Origin: Ectopseudomonas khazarica
Lineage (GTDB): Bacteria > Pseudomonadota > Gammaproteobacteria > Pseudomonadales > Pseudomonadaceae
Direction: 5' to 3'
Assembly: GCF_004521985.1 (NCBI RefSeq)
Contig: NZ_SBHZ01000001.1
Coordinates: 310,001 to 374,000 of the forward strand
DNA length: 64,000 nucleotides
Shown here: positions 19,683 to 28,534 of the stretch, one piece after another
How positions within the stretch are numbered: the first letter of the stretch is position 1
Layout: each line of letters begins with the position of its first letter
Translations under genes and position numbers: made by a program
Notes under the pieces: generated by a model
Seen by the model: the letters and a program-made list of their open reading frames with translations, nothing else
Databases searched by the model: none
What the model was told of the DNA's origin: nothing

Positions 19683-20051
19683 TCAGCCGGCGAAGCGCTG
19701 GTCGAGGTAGGCGATGATCGCCTTGGACTCGTACAGCCAGGTGCTCTGGCCGTTTTCCTCGATGCGCAGGCACGGCACCTTGATGCGTCCGCCCTGTTGT
19801 TCGAGGGTCTGGCGATGCTGGGCGTCGTTCTTGGCGTCGCGCAGTTCCACCGGCAGGTTCAGGCGGTGCAGGTTGCGGCGTACCTTGACGCAGAACGGGC
19901 AGGCATGGAACTGGTACAGCGCCAGGTCGGCAGTGGCCTGTTCGACCTGGGCCTGAGCCTCGGGGCTGCGCGCCAGCTTGCGCGGACGGCTGATCCAGTC
20001 GCCGAACACGACCAGCTGGCCCAGGCCGATGCGAAGGGCTTTTAGCAACAT
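19683..20051 (-). CDS. Glutaredoxin/GST N-terminal domain protein
   Basis: This 122-residue protein has a thioredoxin fold with a CPFC motif at residues 51-54 (YQFHACPFCVKVRRNLHRLN), a cis-proline segment (IKVPCLRIEENG) and an ESKAIIAYLDQRF ending typical of GST N-terminal domains. About 45 residues with a hydrophobic stretch (LRIGLGQLVVFGDWI) precede the fold. The helical GST C-domain is absent, so it is probably a monothiol or dithiol glutaredoxin-like reductase. The ATG is preceded by AGGAG at eight bases. It lies downstream of folE on the same strand. Confidence 0.8.
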   Translation of the reverse strand: MLLKALRIGLGQLVVFGDWISRPRKLARSPEAQAQVEQATADLALYQFHACPFCVKVRRNLHRLNLPVELRDAKNDAQHRQTLEQQGGRIKVPCLRIEENGQSTWLYESKAIIAYLDQRFAG

Positions 20052-20072
20052 TGTCTCTACTCCTGAAATGCG

Positions 20073-20102
20073 CACGGCCGTTCACGCGGGTGAACGGCCG
20101 TG
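20073..20102. terminator. 12-bp perfect hairpin between folE and the glutaredoxin-like gene
   Basis: Arms CACGGCCGTTCA and TGAACGGCCGTG surround a 6-base loop, 13 bases after the folE stop. There is no T-tract, so it may act as a processing or attenuation hairpin rather than a simple terminator. Confidence 0.45.
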
Positions 20103-20114
20103 GTTGTCCGCCGC

Positions 20115-20660
20115 TTAGCGAACCAGATTGAGGAACTCGCCACGGGTGGCCGGGTTCTCGCGGAACTCGCCGAGCATCACCGAGGTGACCATGGAGGAGT
20201 TCTGCTTCTCTACGCCGCGCATCATCATGCACATGTGCTGCGCTTCGATCACCACGGCGACACCCAGGGCGCCGGTGACCTGCTCGATGGCCTCGGCGAT
20301 CTGCCGGCTGAGGTTTTCCTGGATCTGCAGGCGGCGGGCGAACATGTCGACGATGCGGGCGACCTTGGACAGGCCCAGCACCTTGCCATTGGGGATATAG
20401 GCGACATGGGCCTTGCCGATGAACGGCAGCAGGTGATGCTCGCACAGCGAATACAGCTCGATGTTCTTCACCAGCACCATCTCGCTGTTATCGGAGCTGA
20501 ACAGCGCACCGTTGGTGACCTCTTCGAGGGTCTGCTCATAGCCGCGGCAGAGGTACTGCATGGCCTTGGCGGCGCGCTTGGGGGTATCCAGCAGGCCTTC
20601 ACGAGAGACGTCTTCGCCCAGTTGGCCGAGGATGGCGGTGTAGTGTTGTTCCAGGGACAT
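20115..20660 (-). CDS. folE: GTP cyclohydrolase I
   Basis: This 181-residue enzyme converts GTP to dihydroneopterin triphosphate, the first step of folate and queuosine precursor synthesis. Zinc ligands are intact: C73 and H76 in [10 protein letters not shown], and C144 in [12 protein letters not shown]. The RGEFLNLVR end is typical. Pseudomonads usually have more than one folE paralogue; this is the canonical FolE1-type fold with zinc cysteines. The ATG has GGAATCTCC-type weak upstream pairing. It is followed by a hairpin and a glutaredoxin-like gene. Confidence 0.94.
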   Translation of the reverse strand: MSLEQHYTAILGQLGEDVSREGLLDTPKRAAKAMQYLCRGYEQTLEEVTNGALFSSDNSEMVLVKNIELYSLCEHHLLPFIGKAHVAYIPNGKVLGLSKVARIVDMFARRLQIQENLSRQIAEAIEQVTGALGVAVVIEAQHMCMMMRGVEKQNSSMVTSVMLGEFRENPATRGEFLNLVR

Positions 20661-20860
20661 GGAGATTCCTGTTGGGTATCGAATGGCGCAGGGTAGGGCG
20701 CGAAACGGGGCCTGACAAGTACGTCAGGCGCCTGGAGGGCACCTCCGCCGACTCCCTGCGTCGTTTAAGACCGGCTGGCAGGCCAGCCCGGTCGAATGCT
20801 CATCTGCTGCTCGTGCACTGCGAGGGCCTCGTCTGTGTCTGGCAGGCGGTCAATGCCCGT
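20661..20860. other. Intergenic region upstream of folE
   Basis: No gene is seen. It contains the folE promoter region and the 3' end region of the Smr gene; no clear terminator is visible. Confidence 0.4.
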
Positions 20861-21418
20861 TCACTCGTCGCGGCCGTCCATCATGGTGCGCTTGAGCATC
20901 ACGTACACCGCGCCGGTACCGCCGTGCTTGGCCAGGCAGGACGTGAAGCCGAGCACCTTGGGGTGCTGGCGCAGCCAGGTGTTGACGTGACTCTTGATCA
21001 TCGGCTTGCGCCCGTCCATGCGCACCGCCTTGCCATGGGTAACGCGCACGCAGCGGACTTCCAGCTTGGTGGCCTCGGCAAGAAACTCCCACAGCGTATC
21101 GCGGGCTTTCTCGACGCTCATGCCGTGCAGGTCGAGGCTGCCCTCGAAGGTGATCTGGCCCAGCTTGAGCTTGCGCATCTGGCCGTCCTGCACGCCATTG
21201 CCGGCCCAGTACAGCGGGTCTTCGGCGCCGACGTCGATGACAAACTGATCGGAAAGGCCGTCCACCTTGGTCTCGCCCTGGCTGATGGTCGCTGCCTGGC
21301 GCAGGGCGGTGAGCTGCTTGCGATCGGGTTTGGGTTTGCCGGTATCGGCGCGGTCATGCTTGAGCGGCTTGACGCCACGCAGCTCGGCCTGGAACAGGGA
21401 AAAGTCGTCGTCTTGCAT
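20861..21418 (-). CDS. Smr domain protein (putative DNA/RNA endonuclease)
   Basis: This 185-residue protein has a charged N-terminal half and a C-terminal Smr domain with LDLHGMSVEKARDTLWEFL, VRVTHGKAV and the closing CLAKHGGTGAVYVMLKR. Small MutS-related domains nick nucleic acids and E. coli SmrA/SmrB-like proteins cleave DNA or mRNA at stalled ribosomes; whether this one acts on DNA or RNA is unknown. The family's LDLHG and HGxG motifs are intact. The ATG at MQDDDFSLF has GGAG six bases upstream; the longer upstream frame is unsupported. Confidence 0.88.
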   Translation of the reverse strand: MQDDDFSLFQAELRGVKPLKHDRADTGKPKPDRKQLTALRQAATISQGETKVDGLSDQFVIDVGAEDPLYWAGNGVQDGQMRKLKLGQITFEGSLDLHGMSVEKARDTLWEFLAEATKLEVRCVRVTHGKAVRMDGRKPMIKSHVNTWLRQHPKVLGFTSCLAKHGGTGAVYVMLKRTMMDGRDE

Positions 21419-21528
21419 CGGTGGCTCCGCGAAACAGGCGGCTATCTTACCCAAATGCCAGGCGGTTACGCGCAGAAAGACGGATTCGGCTGGCGATCAT
21501 CCCGCCCTTTGGTGATGCGGTATCGCAC

Positions 21529-21849
21529 TCAGTCGCGCTTCTTCATCAGGTTCGGTGACAGGCTCAGGTCGCTGGGGCGGCGCAGGCGTCTGCGGCAGCG
21601 CCGCCAGAAGGCGATGCCGGCCCAGAGCAGGAACAGACCGAGCAGGAGCAGGACAATGGCTTCGCCGGTCGAGTCGTTGAGCGTGCCCAGTACCGGTGCC
21701 CGCCCAGCCAGCGAGGCGACGCCCGCCATCCCCAGAAGAATGCCGAACGCCGCCAGCAACGCGCCCAGACCAGCCCCGATACGCAGGCTCCAGCTTCTCG
21801 GCTGGCGCGGGCGCAGGCGGCGTGCATCGAAATCGTCGGACAGCTTCAT
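21529..21849 (-). CDS. Two-helix inner-membrane protein of unknown function
   Basis: This 106-residue protein has two hydrophobic helices (about residues 22-46 and 64-82) between arginine-rich ends (RRLRPRQPR and RRCRRRLRRPSD). It is supported by a GGAGG eight bases before the ATG and by typical codon use. I do not recognise a family. It lies 81 bases downstream of the isochorismatase-like gene on the same strand and may share its transcript. Confidence 0.65.
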   Translation of the reverse strand: MKLSDDFDARRLRPRQPRSWSLRIGAGLGALLAAFGILLGMAGVASLAGRAPVLGTLNDSTGEAIVLLLLGLFLLWAGIAFWRRCRRRLRRPSDLSLSPNLMKKRD

Positions 21850-21930
21850 TCCGATTTCCTCCGGGTTATCGGCGGTGTGACCGGTCGCTTTCTCTGGAGT
21901 TCCGCCGCTCTGGCAAGGTTGCGACGTGCG

Positions 21931-22527
21931 TCAAATCAGCGATTTGCTGTGCGGCACGAGGGTGGCGAAGTTGTCGCCCAGGGCGATCATCTCGATGCGA
22001 TGGACCTCGGCTGCGGAGATCACGCTGCCGTCCGCAGCGGGCAGGTCGCGAGTTGCGCAGGCCGCGTCGACCAGTGTGCAGCGATACCCGTAGTCCTTGG
22101 CGGCACGCACGGTGGTGCTGACGCTGGAGTGGGTCATGAAACCGCACACGATCAGGTCGAGATGGCCGAGCGCCTGCAGGCGGTCGTGCAGTTCGGTGCC
22201 GGCGAAGGCGTTGGGCAGGCGCTTCTCGACCACGATCTCGCCGGCCAGCGGAGCGGCTTCCGGCAGGTGGCGACCGCGTGGGCCGCTGGGGTCGAGCAGG
22301 CCGCCGGGGATGCCTAGGTGCTTGACGTGCACGATGTCGGCACCAGCGCTGCGCGCGGCAGCCAGCAGGTTGGCGATTTCCGCCAGCGCAGGGTTCAGGC
22401 CGGGCAGGGCGAGGACGCCGCTGCGGTACTCCTCCTGGGCATCGATGATCAGCAAGGTCGCATTGTTCAGGCTGGCCGGTGCGTGGCCACGACCGGTGAG
22501 CTGGAACATGGTTTGCGGATGGGACAT
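21931..22527 (-). CDS. Isochorismatase-superfamily hydrolase with Ser at the nucleophile position
   Basis: This 198-residue alpha/beta hydrolase of the isochorismatase/nicotinamidase superfamily has D29 (LLIIDAQEEY), K102 (EKRLPNAF) and the cis-peptide region VCGFMTHSSVSTTVRAA. In cysteine hydrolases the residue at position 135 is the nucleophilic Cys; here it is Ser. Members without the Cys, such as PhzD/EntB-like isochorismatases, hydrolyse by acid-base catalysis, so the substrate may not be an amide. The ATG lies after GAGCCCGAG. The role is unknown. Confidence 0.85.
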   Translation of the reverse strand: MSHPQTMFQLTGRGHAPASLNNATLLIIDAQEEYRSGVLALPGLNPALAEIANLLAAARSAGADIVHVKHLGIPGGLLDPSGPRGRHLPEAAPLAGEIVVEKRLPNAFAGTELHDRLQALGHLDLIVCGFMTHSSVSTTVRAAKDYGYRCTLVDAACATRDLPAADGSVISAAEVHRIEMIALGDNFATLVPHSKSLI

Positions 22528-22682
22528 CTCGGGCTCCTGGCTGATGGTGATAATGTGCCATTGTCCGCTTGCCAGCGCGGTCTGTGAACCTCTATCTGCG
22601 CCAAAGCTTGCTCAGTACAGATTGCCGGAGCAGAATCGGAACTGCCTTGAAGGACTCAGGGTCGTACGCAAAAGGAGTTGCC

Positions 22683-22808
22683 ATGTCACTTTTGTCGCAG
22701 TTTTCCCCGCATTTCTGGCTGTTGTTCTCCATCGCCGTGGCCATTGCCGTGCTGCGCGAGTTGCGTCGTCCCAGTGACGATGGCGATTCCTGGCGCGACA
22801 AGCACTAG
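22683..22808 (+). CDS. 41-residue single-pass membrane microprotein
   Basis: This small open frame has a strong ribosome site (AAGGAG six bases before ATG), one hydrophobic helix at about residues 9-24 (FWLLFSIAVAIAVL) and a charged, hydrophilic tail ending RDKH. Codon choice fits the genome. It lies 86 bases before prmB in the same direction. I do not recognise a function; small membrane proteins of this shape often modulate larger membrane partners. Confidence 0.65.
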   Translation: MSLLSQFSPHFWLLFSIAVAIAVLRELRRPSDDGDSWRDKH

Positions 22809-22894
22809 CCGCGCCGGGAATCGTTCGCCACAGGCCCATGCGCCTGCTGCCTGCTCTGGGCTAAACTTCCGCACTTTTCATCCGGAGGCCGCCC

Positions 22895-23815
22895 GTGACT
22901 GCTCTCACCACCCGTTTACGTACCCTGCGCGACTACATCCGCTGGGCCGTCAGTCGTTTTCAGGCCGAGCAGCTGTTCTTCGGCCATGGCACCGACAACG
23001 CCTGGGACGAAGCGCGCCAGCTGGTGCTCGGGGCGTTGCACCTGCCCTGGGAAATCTCCGATGCTTACCTGGACTGTCGCCTCGAGGACGAGGAACACGC
23101 GCACCTGCAGGCGTTGCTCAAGCGGCGCATCGAGGAGCGCGTGCCGACCGCCTATTTGCTGGGGGAGGCGTGGTTCTGCGGTCTGCCGTTCGTGGTCGAC
23201 GAGCGTGTGCTGGTGCCGCGCTCGCCTATCGCCGAGCTGATCGATCGCCACTTCGCCCCCTGGCTGCCGAGCGAACCGGTGCGCGTGCTGGATCTGTGCA
23301 CCGGCTCGGGCTGCATCGGCATCGCCTGCGCCTACGAATTCCCCGAGGCCGAAGTGGTGCTGGCCGACCTGTCGTTCGACGCGCTGGAGGTCGCCAACCA
23401 GAACATCGAGCGTCACGGGCTGGAGGAGCGTGTGTACTGCGTGCAGGGCGACGGCTTCGCCGGTCTGCCGGGCCAGCGCTTCGACCTGATCGTCTCCAAC
23501 CCGCCTTACGTCGACGCGGAAGACTTCGCCGACATGCCTGCCGAGTACCAGCACGAGCCGGCCATGGGCCTGGCCTGCGGCGACGATGGCCTGGACCTGG
23601 TGCGGCGCATGCTGGCCGAGGCTGCCGACCACCTCAGCGAGCGTGGCCTGCTGATCGTCGAGGTGGGCAACAGCCAGGTGCATGTCGAGGCGCTGTACCC
23701 CGAGGTGGATTTCACCTGGCTGGACTTCCAGAACGGTGGGCACGGCGTGTTCCTGCTCGCCTCCAAGCAGTGCCGCGACCATCAGGCGCTGTTCCGTTCG
23801 CGTATCGGGGCGTGA
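22895..23815 (+). CDS. prmB: Ribosomal protein L3 N5-glutamine methyltransferase
   Basis: This 306-residue S-adenosylmethionine-dependent enzyme methylates a glutamine of ribosomal protein L3. The SAM-binding motif is [14 protein letters not shown] (about 131-144) and the glutamine-methylating NPPY lies at 202-205. PRSP near 108 and the N-terminal helical domain distinguish it from PrmC. The start is GTG with GGAGG six bases upstream. Its position near aroC is conserved in pseudomonads. Confidence 0.94.
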   Translation: MTALTTRLRTLRDYIRWAVSRFQAEQLFFGHGTDNAWDEARQLVLGALHLPWEISDAYLDCRLEDEEHAHLQALLKRRIEERVPTAYLLGEAWFCGLPFVVDERVLVPRSPIAELIDRHFAPWLPSEPVRVLDLCTGSGCIGIACAYEFPEAEVVLADLSFDALEVANQNIERHGLEERVYCVQGDGFAGLPGQRFDLIVSNPPYVDAEDFADMPAEYQHEPAMGLACGDDGLDLVRRMLAEAADHLSERGLLIVEVGNSQVHVEALYPEVDFTWLDFQNGGHGVFLLASKQCRDHQALFRSRIGA

Positions 23816-23905
23816 TGGGCGTGCCTGTTCGCCATGCATATCGGCATGGCGTGCACCGCTGATCGCGGCTGAAGCCGCTCCTACAAAAGCGGCGGGGTGA
23901 TCAGC

Positions 23906-24261
23906 GCGTAGGGTGGATGTCGCTTCTTACATCCACCGCAACGTTGGCTCGAAACAGCGCGATCCACCCTGTGAGCGACACGCCGATGCAAGTGTGGGAG
24001 CGGCTTCAGCCGCGATCCGGGAAGCTCGCCGCTCAAGCGCCTCCCACCACGCGGTGCGCCGCCGGCGTGCTCAGCGCGTGGCGGCGTAGGGTGGATGTCG
24101 CTTCTTACATCCACCGCAACGTTGGCTCGAAACAGCGCGATCCACCCTGTGAGCGACACGCCGATGCAAGTGTGGGAGCGGCTTCAGCCGCGATCCGGGG
24201 AGCTCGCCGCTCAAGCGCCTCCCACCACGCTATGCGCCGAAGGCGTGCTCAGCGCGTGGCG
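23906..24261. repeat. 178-bp tandem direct duplication
   Basis: The segment 23906-24083 is repeated at 24084-24261 with about five mismatches. Each unit carries a GTAGGGTGGATG..ATCCACCCT element and a GAGCGGCTTCAGCCGC hairpin. The second unit runs into the last bases of the minus-strand gene at 24249, and the end of the first unit copies those same bases, so the duplication arose at the 3' end of that gene. The 433-base gap between prmB and that gene holds nothing else. Confidence 0.9.
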
Positions 24262-25049
24262 ATCCAGATCAGCAAGCCGGCCTGAAACAGGCTGAAGGCG
24301 ATGAGGCAGGTGATGGTGAAGCGCAGGCCGGTATCCTCGCGCTTGAGGCGATCGACCCGGTCTTCCAGCTTGCGCAGCTTGACGCTCTGCTCCTGCAGGT
24401 TCTGGTCGGCCTGCTGCAGCATGGCGGCGGCGTCCAGCAATTCGATGATCTGCACCTTCTCGGCCTGCCAGTCGCCGTGCAGCGAGCTGACCCGTGGCGC
24501 ACTGTAGAAAGGCTTGAGCTGCAACGGATCGCTGTATTCGATGGTGAAGCCCTGCGCCTTCAGAGCGTGGTCGCGCCGTTCACGGGCGGCTTCGTTGAAG
24601 TTGTCCTTGGTCGGCAGGGCGCCGCCCTCGACCTGATAGTGAGCGAAGTGCTTGCGCGCCCAGGCGATGCCCTGGGCCATGAGGAAGCGCCCGAGGCCGC
24701 GATTGGCCGGCTCCACGCTCAGGCCCTTGTCCGGGCCGAAGCGAATTTCCTTGCGCTGGTGGTCGGCCCAGACTTCCAGCAGGTTCTGCTGGCGATGCAG
24801 GCGCTGCCCGGGCACCTGCACGGTCAGGCGCAGCAGGCTGAGGTCCTTGGCGTTGCGCTCGACCCGGCCCAGCTGGACGAACCGCAGCGGCCTGGGGCCG
24901 GTCTCGCGGTCGACGGGCAGCGGCGCCAGGCGCAGCAGGCTGAACTGTTCCGCCGGCAGCTCAGACCAGGGATGTGGCGCAGCGGGCGTTTCGCTGCCTG
25001 CGGCTGCGTCTTCGGGGGCTTGCGCCGCCGGGGCTGGGTTCTCGCTCAT
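24249..25049 (-). CDS. Conserved protein with GNAT-like core, coiled coil and C-terminal membrane helix
   Basis: This 266-residue protein is of unknown function. The N-terminal 30 residues are alanine and proline rich. Residues about 50-175 resemble a degenerate acetyltransferase fold (NRGLGRFLMAQGIAWARKHF, then RRDHALKAQGFTIEY). A coiled coil runs from about 195 to 240 (QADQNLQEQSVKLRKLEDRV) and one transmembrane helix closes the protein (FTITCLIAFSLFQAGLLIWIA). It would be anchored with its body in the cytoplasm. The same gene sits between prmB and aroC in P. aeruginosa, from memory. Confidence 0.7.
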   Translation of the reverse strand: MSENPAPAAQAPEDAAAGSETPAAPHPWSELPAEQFSLLRLAPLPVDRETGPRPLRFVQLGRVERNAKDLSLLRLTVQVPGQRLHRQQNLLEVWADHQRKEIRFGPDKGLSVEPANRGLGRFLMAQGIAWARKHFAHYQVEGGALPTKDNFNEAARERRDHALKAQGFTIEYSDPLQLKPFYSAPRVSSLHGDWQAEKVQIIELLDAAAMLQQADQNLQEQSVKLRKLEDRVDRLKREDTGLRFTITCLIAFSLFQAGLLIWIATR

Positions 25050-25085
25050 GGACGTCCTGTGCGCTTGATCGGGTCATTTTGCAGG

Positions 25086-26048
25086 TTATCGACCGTTTTT
25101 CTCTGCACTGGAGCGAATGAAGGCGACGATCCGCTCGCCCAGTGCACGGGCCAAGGGTAGCTGCGGATCGTCATAGGACGCTAGCTGTTCCTGCCAGGCT
25201 GCCGGGGTGATACGCATGACGTGGTTCATGCCGGCGATCATGGCCAGCTCGGCGTCGGGCTTGGCCTGCTTGAGCAGCTCGGCGTTGTCCGGGCTGACCT
25301 GGGCGTCGTGGCTGCCCTGGACGATCAGCGCCGGGATGCGCAGTGCGGCGAAGTTCTCCGCCGGATCCTGGCGCAGCAGGCTGATCAGGTAGGGCTGCAC
25401 GCTGGGGCGGTACACCACCTGCAGGGCTTCGGGCACCTCGGGTTGCAGCGTGCCGCGGATCAGGTTGGCGAGGATGTGCCGGCTCTCGGCGAGGAGAGCG
25501 GGCGGCAGGCGCATGGCCAGCTGCATGTCCAGCACCTGGCCGATGGGGTAGGCCGGCCCGGCGATGGATACCAGGGCATCGACCGGGCTGTCGGCGGCGG
25601 CGAGGCTGGCGATCAGTGCCCCCTCGCTATGGCCGATGAGGATCACGCGGTCGAAGCGCGGGTCGTCCTTGAGCTGCCTGGCCCAGCCGCTGGCATCGGC
25701 GACGTAGCGCTCGACACTGAGGTCGCGCTCATCCGGGGTGGCGCTGCGGCTGGCGGCGACGCCGCGCTTGTCGTAGCGCAGGCTGGCGATGCCGTTGCGG
25801 GCCAGTACCTGGGCCAGTTTCTTCAGCGCGTCGTTGTGGCCGCCTTCCGGGTTGTTGCCGTTGCGGTCGGTGGGGCCGGAGCCGGCGATCAGCAACGCGA
25901 CCGGCAGCGGCTTGTCGCTCTGCGGCAGCAGCAGGCTGCCATGCAGGGTGCCCTGGTCGGTAGCGAGGCTGACGGGTTGTTGGCGAGTGGTGGCGGCCTG
26001 GGCCAGGCCGGCGATCAGGGTGAGGGACAAGAGCAGGGCTCGCAGCAT
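25086..26048 (-). CDS. Secreted alpha/beta hydrolase
   Basis: This 320-residue alpha/beta-hydrolase has a signal peptide (MLRALLLSLTLIAGLAQA), an oxyanion region LLIAGSGPTDRNGNN, the nucleophile elbow GHSEGA near 147, an aspartate in VQGSHDAQV and the histidine in GMNHVM. It is probably a periplasmic or secreted esterase or peptidase of the dienelactone-hydrolase/YfhR-like group; the substrate is unknown. I chose the start giving the signal peptide, although no clear Shine-Dalgarno precedes it. The gene is divergent from aroC. Confidence 0.82.
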   Translation of the reverse strand: MLRALLLSLTLIAGLAQAATTRQQPVSLATDQGTLHGSLLLPQSDKPLPVALLIAGSGPTDRNGNNPEGGHNDALKKLAQVLARNGIASLRYDKRGVAASRSATPDERDLSVERYVADASGWARQLKDDPRFDRVILIGHSEGALIASLAAADSPVDALVSIAGPAYPIGQVLDMQLAMRLPPALLAESRHILANLIRGTLQPEVPEALQVVYRPSVQPYLISLLRQDPAENFAALRIPALIVQGSHDAQVSPDNAELLKQAKPDAELAMIAGMNHVMRITPAAWQEQLASYDDPQLPLARALGERIVAFIRSSAEKNGR

Positions 26049-26202
26049 GGTGAGGTTGGGGTAGTGGCAGACTGGCATTGGACGCCTGTGACCGCGCAAG
26101 GTTCGGGGTGAACTGCAAGGGGCTGGCAGGTATACTCGCCCACCTTGTGAATCGGGCCTGCGCAGCGGCAGGTCGGAGCTGAATCTCGCGGAGCGTCTTC
26201 CC

Positions 26203-27294
26203 ATGTCCGGCAATACCTACGGCAAGCTGTTCACCGTCACCACCGCTGGCGAAAGCCATGGCCCGGCGCTGGTCGCCATCGTCGACGGTTGCCCGCCCGG
26301 TGTCGAGATCAGCCTGGAAGACCTGCAGCGTGATCTCGACCGCCGCAAGCCAGGCACCAGCCGCCACACGACGCAACGGCAGGAAGCCGACGAGGTGGAA
26401 ATCCTCTCCGGGGTGTTCGAAGGCAAGACCACCGGTTGCTCCATCGGCCTGCTGATCCGCAATACCGACCAGAAGTCCAAGGACTACTCGGCGATCAAGG
26501 ACCTGTTCCGCCCGGCTCACGCGGATTACACCTACCACCACAAGTACGGTATCCGCGACTACCGCGGCGGTGGCCGCAGCTCGGCGCGCGAGACCGCCAT
26601 GCGCGTGGCCGCCGGCGCCATCGCCAAGAAGTTCCTGGCCAGCCAGGGCATCGTCATCCGTGGCTACATGAGCCAGCTCGGTCCCATCGAGATTCCGTTC
26701 AAGAGCTGGGACAGCGTCGAACAGAACGCCTTCTTCAGCCCGGACCCGGACAAGGTGGCGGAGCTCGAGGCGTACATGGATCAGCTGCGCCGTGACCAGG
26801 ATTCGGTCGGGGCGAAGATCACCGTGGTCGCCGAAGGCGTGATGCCGGGGCTCGGCGAACCGATCTTCGACCGCCTCGACGCCGAACTGGCCCACGCGCT
26901 GATGAGCATCAACGCGGTCAAGGGCGTGGAAATCGGCGCCGGTTTCGCCTGCGTGGCCCAGCGCGGCACCGAGCATCGCGATGAGCTGACCCCGCAGGGT
27001 TTCCTCTCCAACCATGCCGGCGGCATCCTGGGTGGCATCTCCAGCGGCCAGCCGATCGTTGCCCACCTGGCCCTCAAGCCGACCTCCAGCATCACCACGC
27101 CGGGGCGTTCCATCGATGTCGACGGCAATCCGGTGGACGTGATCACCAAGGGTCGCCACGACCCCTGCGTGGGCATCCGCGCCACGCCGATCGCCGAAGC
27201 GATGATGGCCATCGTGCTGATGGACCACCTGCTGCGTCACCGTGCGCAGAATGCCGAGGTGCGTGTCACCACGCCGGTGCTGGGTCAGCGTTGA
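26203..27294 (+). CDS. aroC: Chorismate synthase
   Basis: This 363-residue FMN-dependent enzyme makes chorismate from EPSP, the last shikimate step. Signatures are [18 protein letters not shown] at residues 17-34, [15 protein letters not shown] and [20 protein letters not shown] near 105-145, and the C-terminal [18 protein letters not shown]. Length is standard. It begins with ATG and is followed 73 bases later by an MFS transporter in the same direction. Confidence 0.97.
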   Translation: MSGNTYGKLFTVTTAGESHGPALVAIVDGCPPGVEISLEDLQRDLDRRKPGTSRHTTQRQEADEVEILSGVFEGKTTGCSIGLLIRNTDQKSKDYSAIKDLFRPAHADYTYHHKYGIRDYRGGGRSSARETAMRVAAGAIAKKFLASQGIVIRGYMSQLGPIEIPFKSWDSVEQNAFFSPDPDKVAELEAYMDQLRRDQDSVGAKITVVAEGVMPGLGEPIFDRLDAELAHALMSINAVKGVEIGAGFACVAQRGTEHRDELTPQGFLSNHAGGILGGISSGQPIVAHLALKPTSSITTPGRSIDVDGNPVDVITKGRHDPCVGIRATPIAEAMMAIVLMDHLLRHRAQNAEVRVTTPVLGQR

Positions 27295-27367
27295 GCGACA
27301 CGCCACGGGCGGCAAGTCGCGGGCGGCTGTGCCGCTGCCTCTGCGTGCCGCTTGAACCCTGCCGCTC

Positions 27368-28519
27368 ATGACGGCGTCTCTGCCGTACTGGCGGCTGTCG
27401 GGTTTCTACTTCTTCTACTTCGCCTTGCTCGGGGGGACGGCGCCATTTCTGGCGTTGTACTTCGACCACCTGGGCTTTTCTGCGGCGCGAATCGGCGAGC
27501 TGATCGCGATTCCCATGCTGATGCGCTGCGTGGCCCCCAATCTGTGGGGCTGGCTGGGTGATCACACCGGTCAGCGCCTGCTCATCGTGCGCTTTGGGGC
27601 GTTGTGCACCCTGGCCTGCTTCGCCGGCATCTTCCTCGACAAGAGCTACGCCTGGCTGGCGCTGATCATGGCCACGCATGCGTTCTTCTGGCACGCGGTG
27701 CTGCCGCAGTTCGAGGTCATCACCCTGGCGCACCTGCGTGAGCAGGCCGCGCGCTACAGCCAGATCCGCCTGTGGGGCAGCATCGGTTTCATCGTCGCCG
27801 TGGTCGGCCTTGGCCTGTTGTTCGAGTGGCTGAGCCTGGATGCCTACCCGGCGGCGCTGGTGGTGATCATGGCCGGCATCGTCGCCGGCAGTTTCTGGGT
27901 GCCCAACGCCCAGCCGCTGCAGCGCCCGAGCACCCCGGAGCAGGGTGGTTTCCTGCGTCAGCTGCGGCGCCCCGGCATGCTCGCGTTCTACCTCTGCGTC
28001 GCGCTGATGCAGTTGAGCAACGGCCCGTACTACACCTTCCTCACCCTGCACCTGGAGGGCGTCGGTTACAGCCGTGGCGCCATCGGCCTGTTCTGGGCGC
28101 TGGGGGTGGTGGCGGAGATTCTCCTGTTCCTGGTCATGGCGCGCCTGCTGCAGCGCTATTCGCTGCGTGCGGTGCTGCTGGCCAGCTTCCTGATCACCGC
28201 CCTGCGCTGGCTGCTGCTGGGCAACCTGCCAGAGTATCTGCCCGTGCTGCTGCTGGCGCAGTGCATGCACGCCGCCACCTTCGGCGCCTTCCATGCCGCC
28301 TGCATCCACTTCGTGCAGCGCAGTTTCGCCGATCGCCAGCAGGGCCAGGGCCAGGCGCTCTACGCCAGCCTGGCCGGTATCGGCGGGGCCCTCGGCGCGC
28401 TGTATGCCGGGTACAGCTGGAACAGCCTGGGACCGGCCTGGACCTTCGCCATCGCCAGTCTGGTAGCCTTGCTCGCAGCCTTCGTCATTGCCACCCGCCT
28501 GCCGCCCGAGCGGCCCTGA
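27368..28519 (+). CDS. Major facilitator transporter (HcaT/PPP-like)
   Basis: This 383-residue protein has about 12 membrane helices. The start YWRLSGFYFFYFALLGGTAP and the RLWGSIGFI motif place it in the phenylpropionate-permease-like MFS group (MFS_1_like), similar to HcaT and LacY relatives. Its substrate is unknown. It follows aroC by 73 bases and precedes the dioxygenase-like gene by 15 bases, so the two downstream genes are probably co-transcribed. Confidence 0.85.
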   Translation: MTASLPYWRLSGFYFFYFALLGGTAPFLALYFDHLGFSAARIGELIAIPMLMRCVAPNLWGWLGDHTGQRLLIVRFGALCTLACFAGIFLDKSYAWLALIMATHAFFWHAVLPQFEVITLAHLREQAARYSQIRLWGSIGFIVAVVGLGLLFEWLSLDAYPAALVVIMAGIVAGSFWVPNAQPLQRPSTPEQGGFLRQLRRPGMLAFYLCVALMQLSNGPYYTFLTLHLEGVGYSRGAIGLFWALGVVAEILLFLVMARLLQRYSLRAVLLASFLITALRWLLLGNLPEYLPVLLLAQCMHAATFGAFHAACIHFVQRSFADRQQGQGQALYASLAGIGGALGALYAGYSWNSLGPAWTFAIASLVALLAAFVIATRLPPERP

Positions 28520-28534
28520 ATCGAGTGCCCCGTC

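Noticed and set aside
23906..24261. Tandem repeat considered as a CRISPR array
   Set aside because: Only two units of 178 bases, no short repeat-spacer pattern and no cas genes.
23917..24285. Near-identical short frames in the 178-bp tandem repeat
   Set aside because: They arise from the duplicated non-coding repeat elements; no ribosome site and no conserved product.
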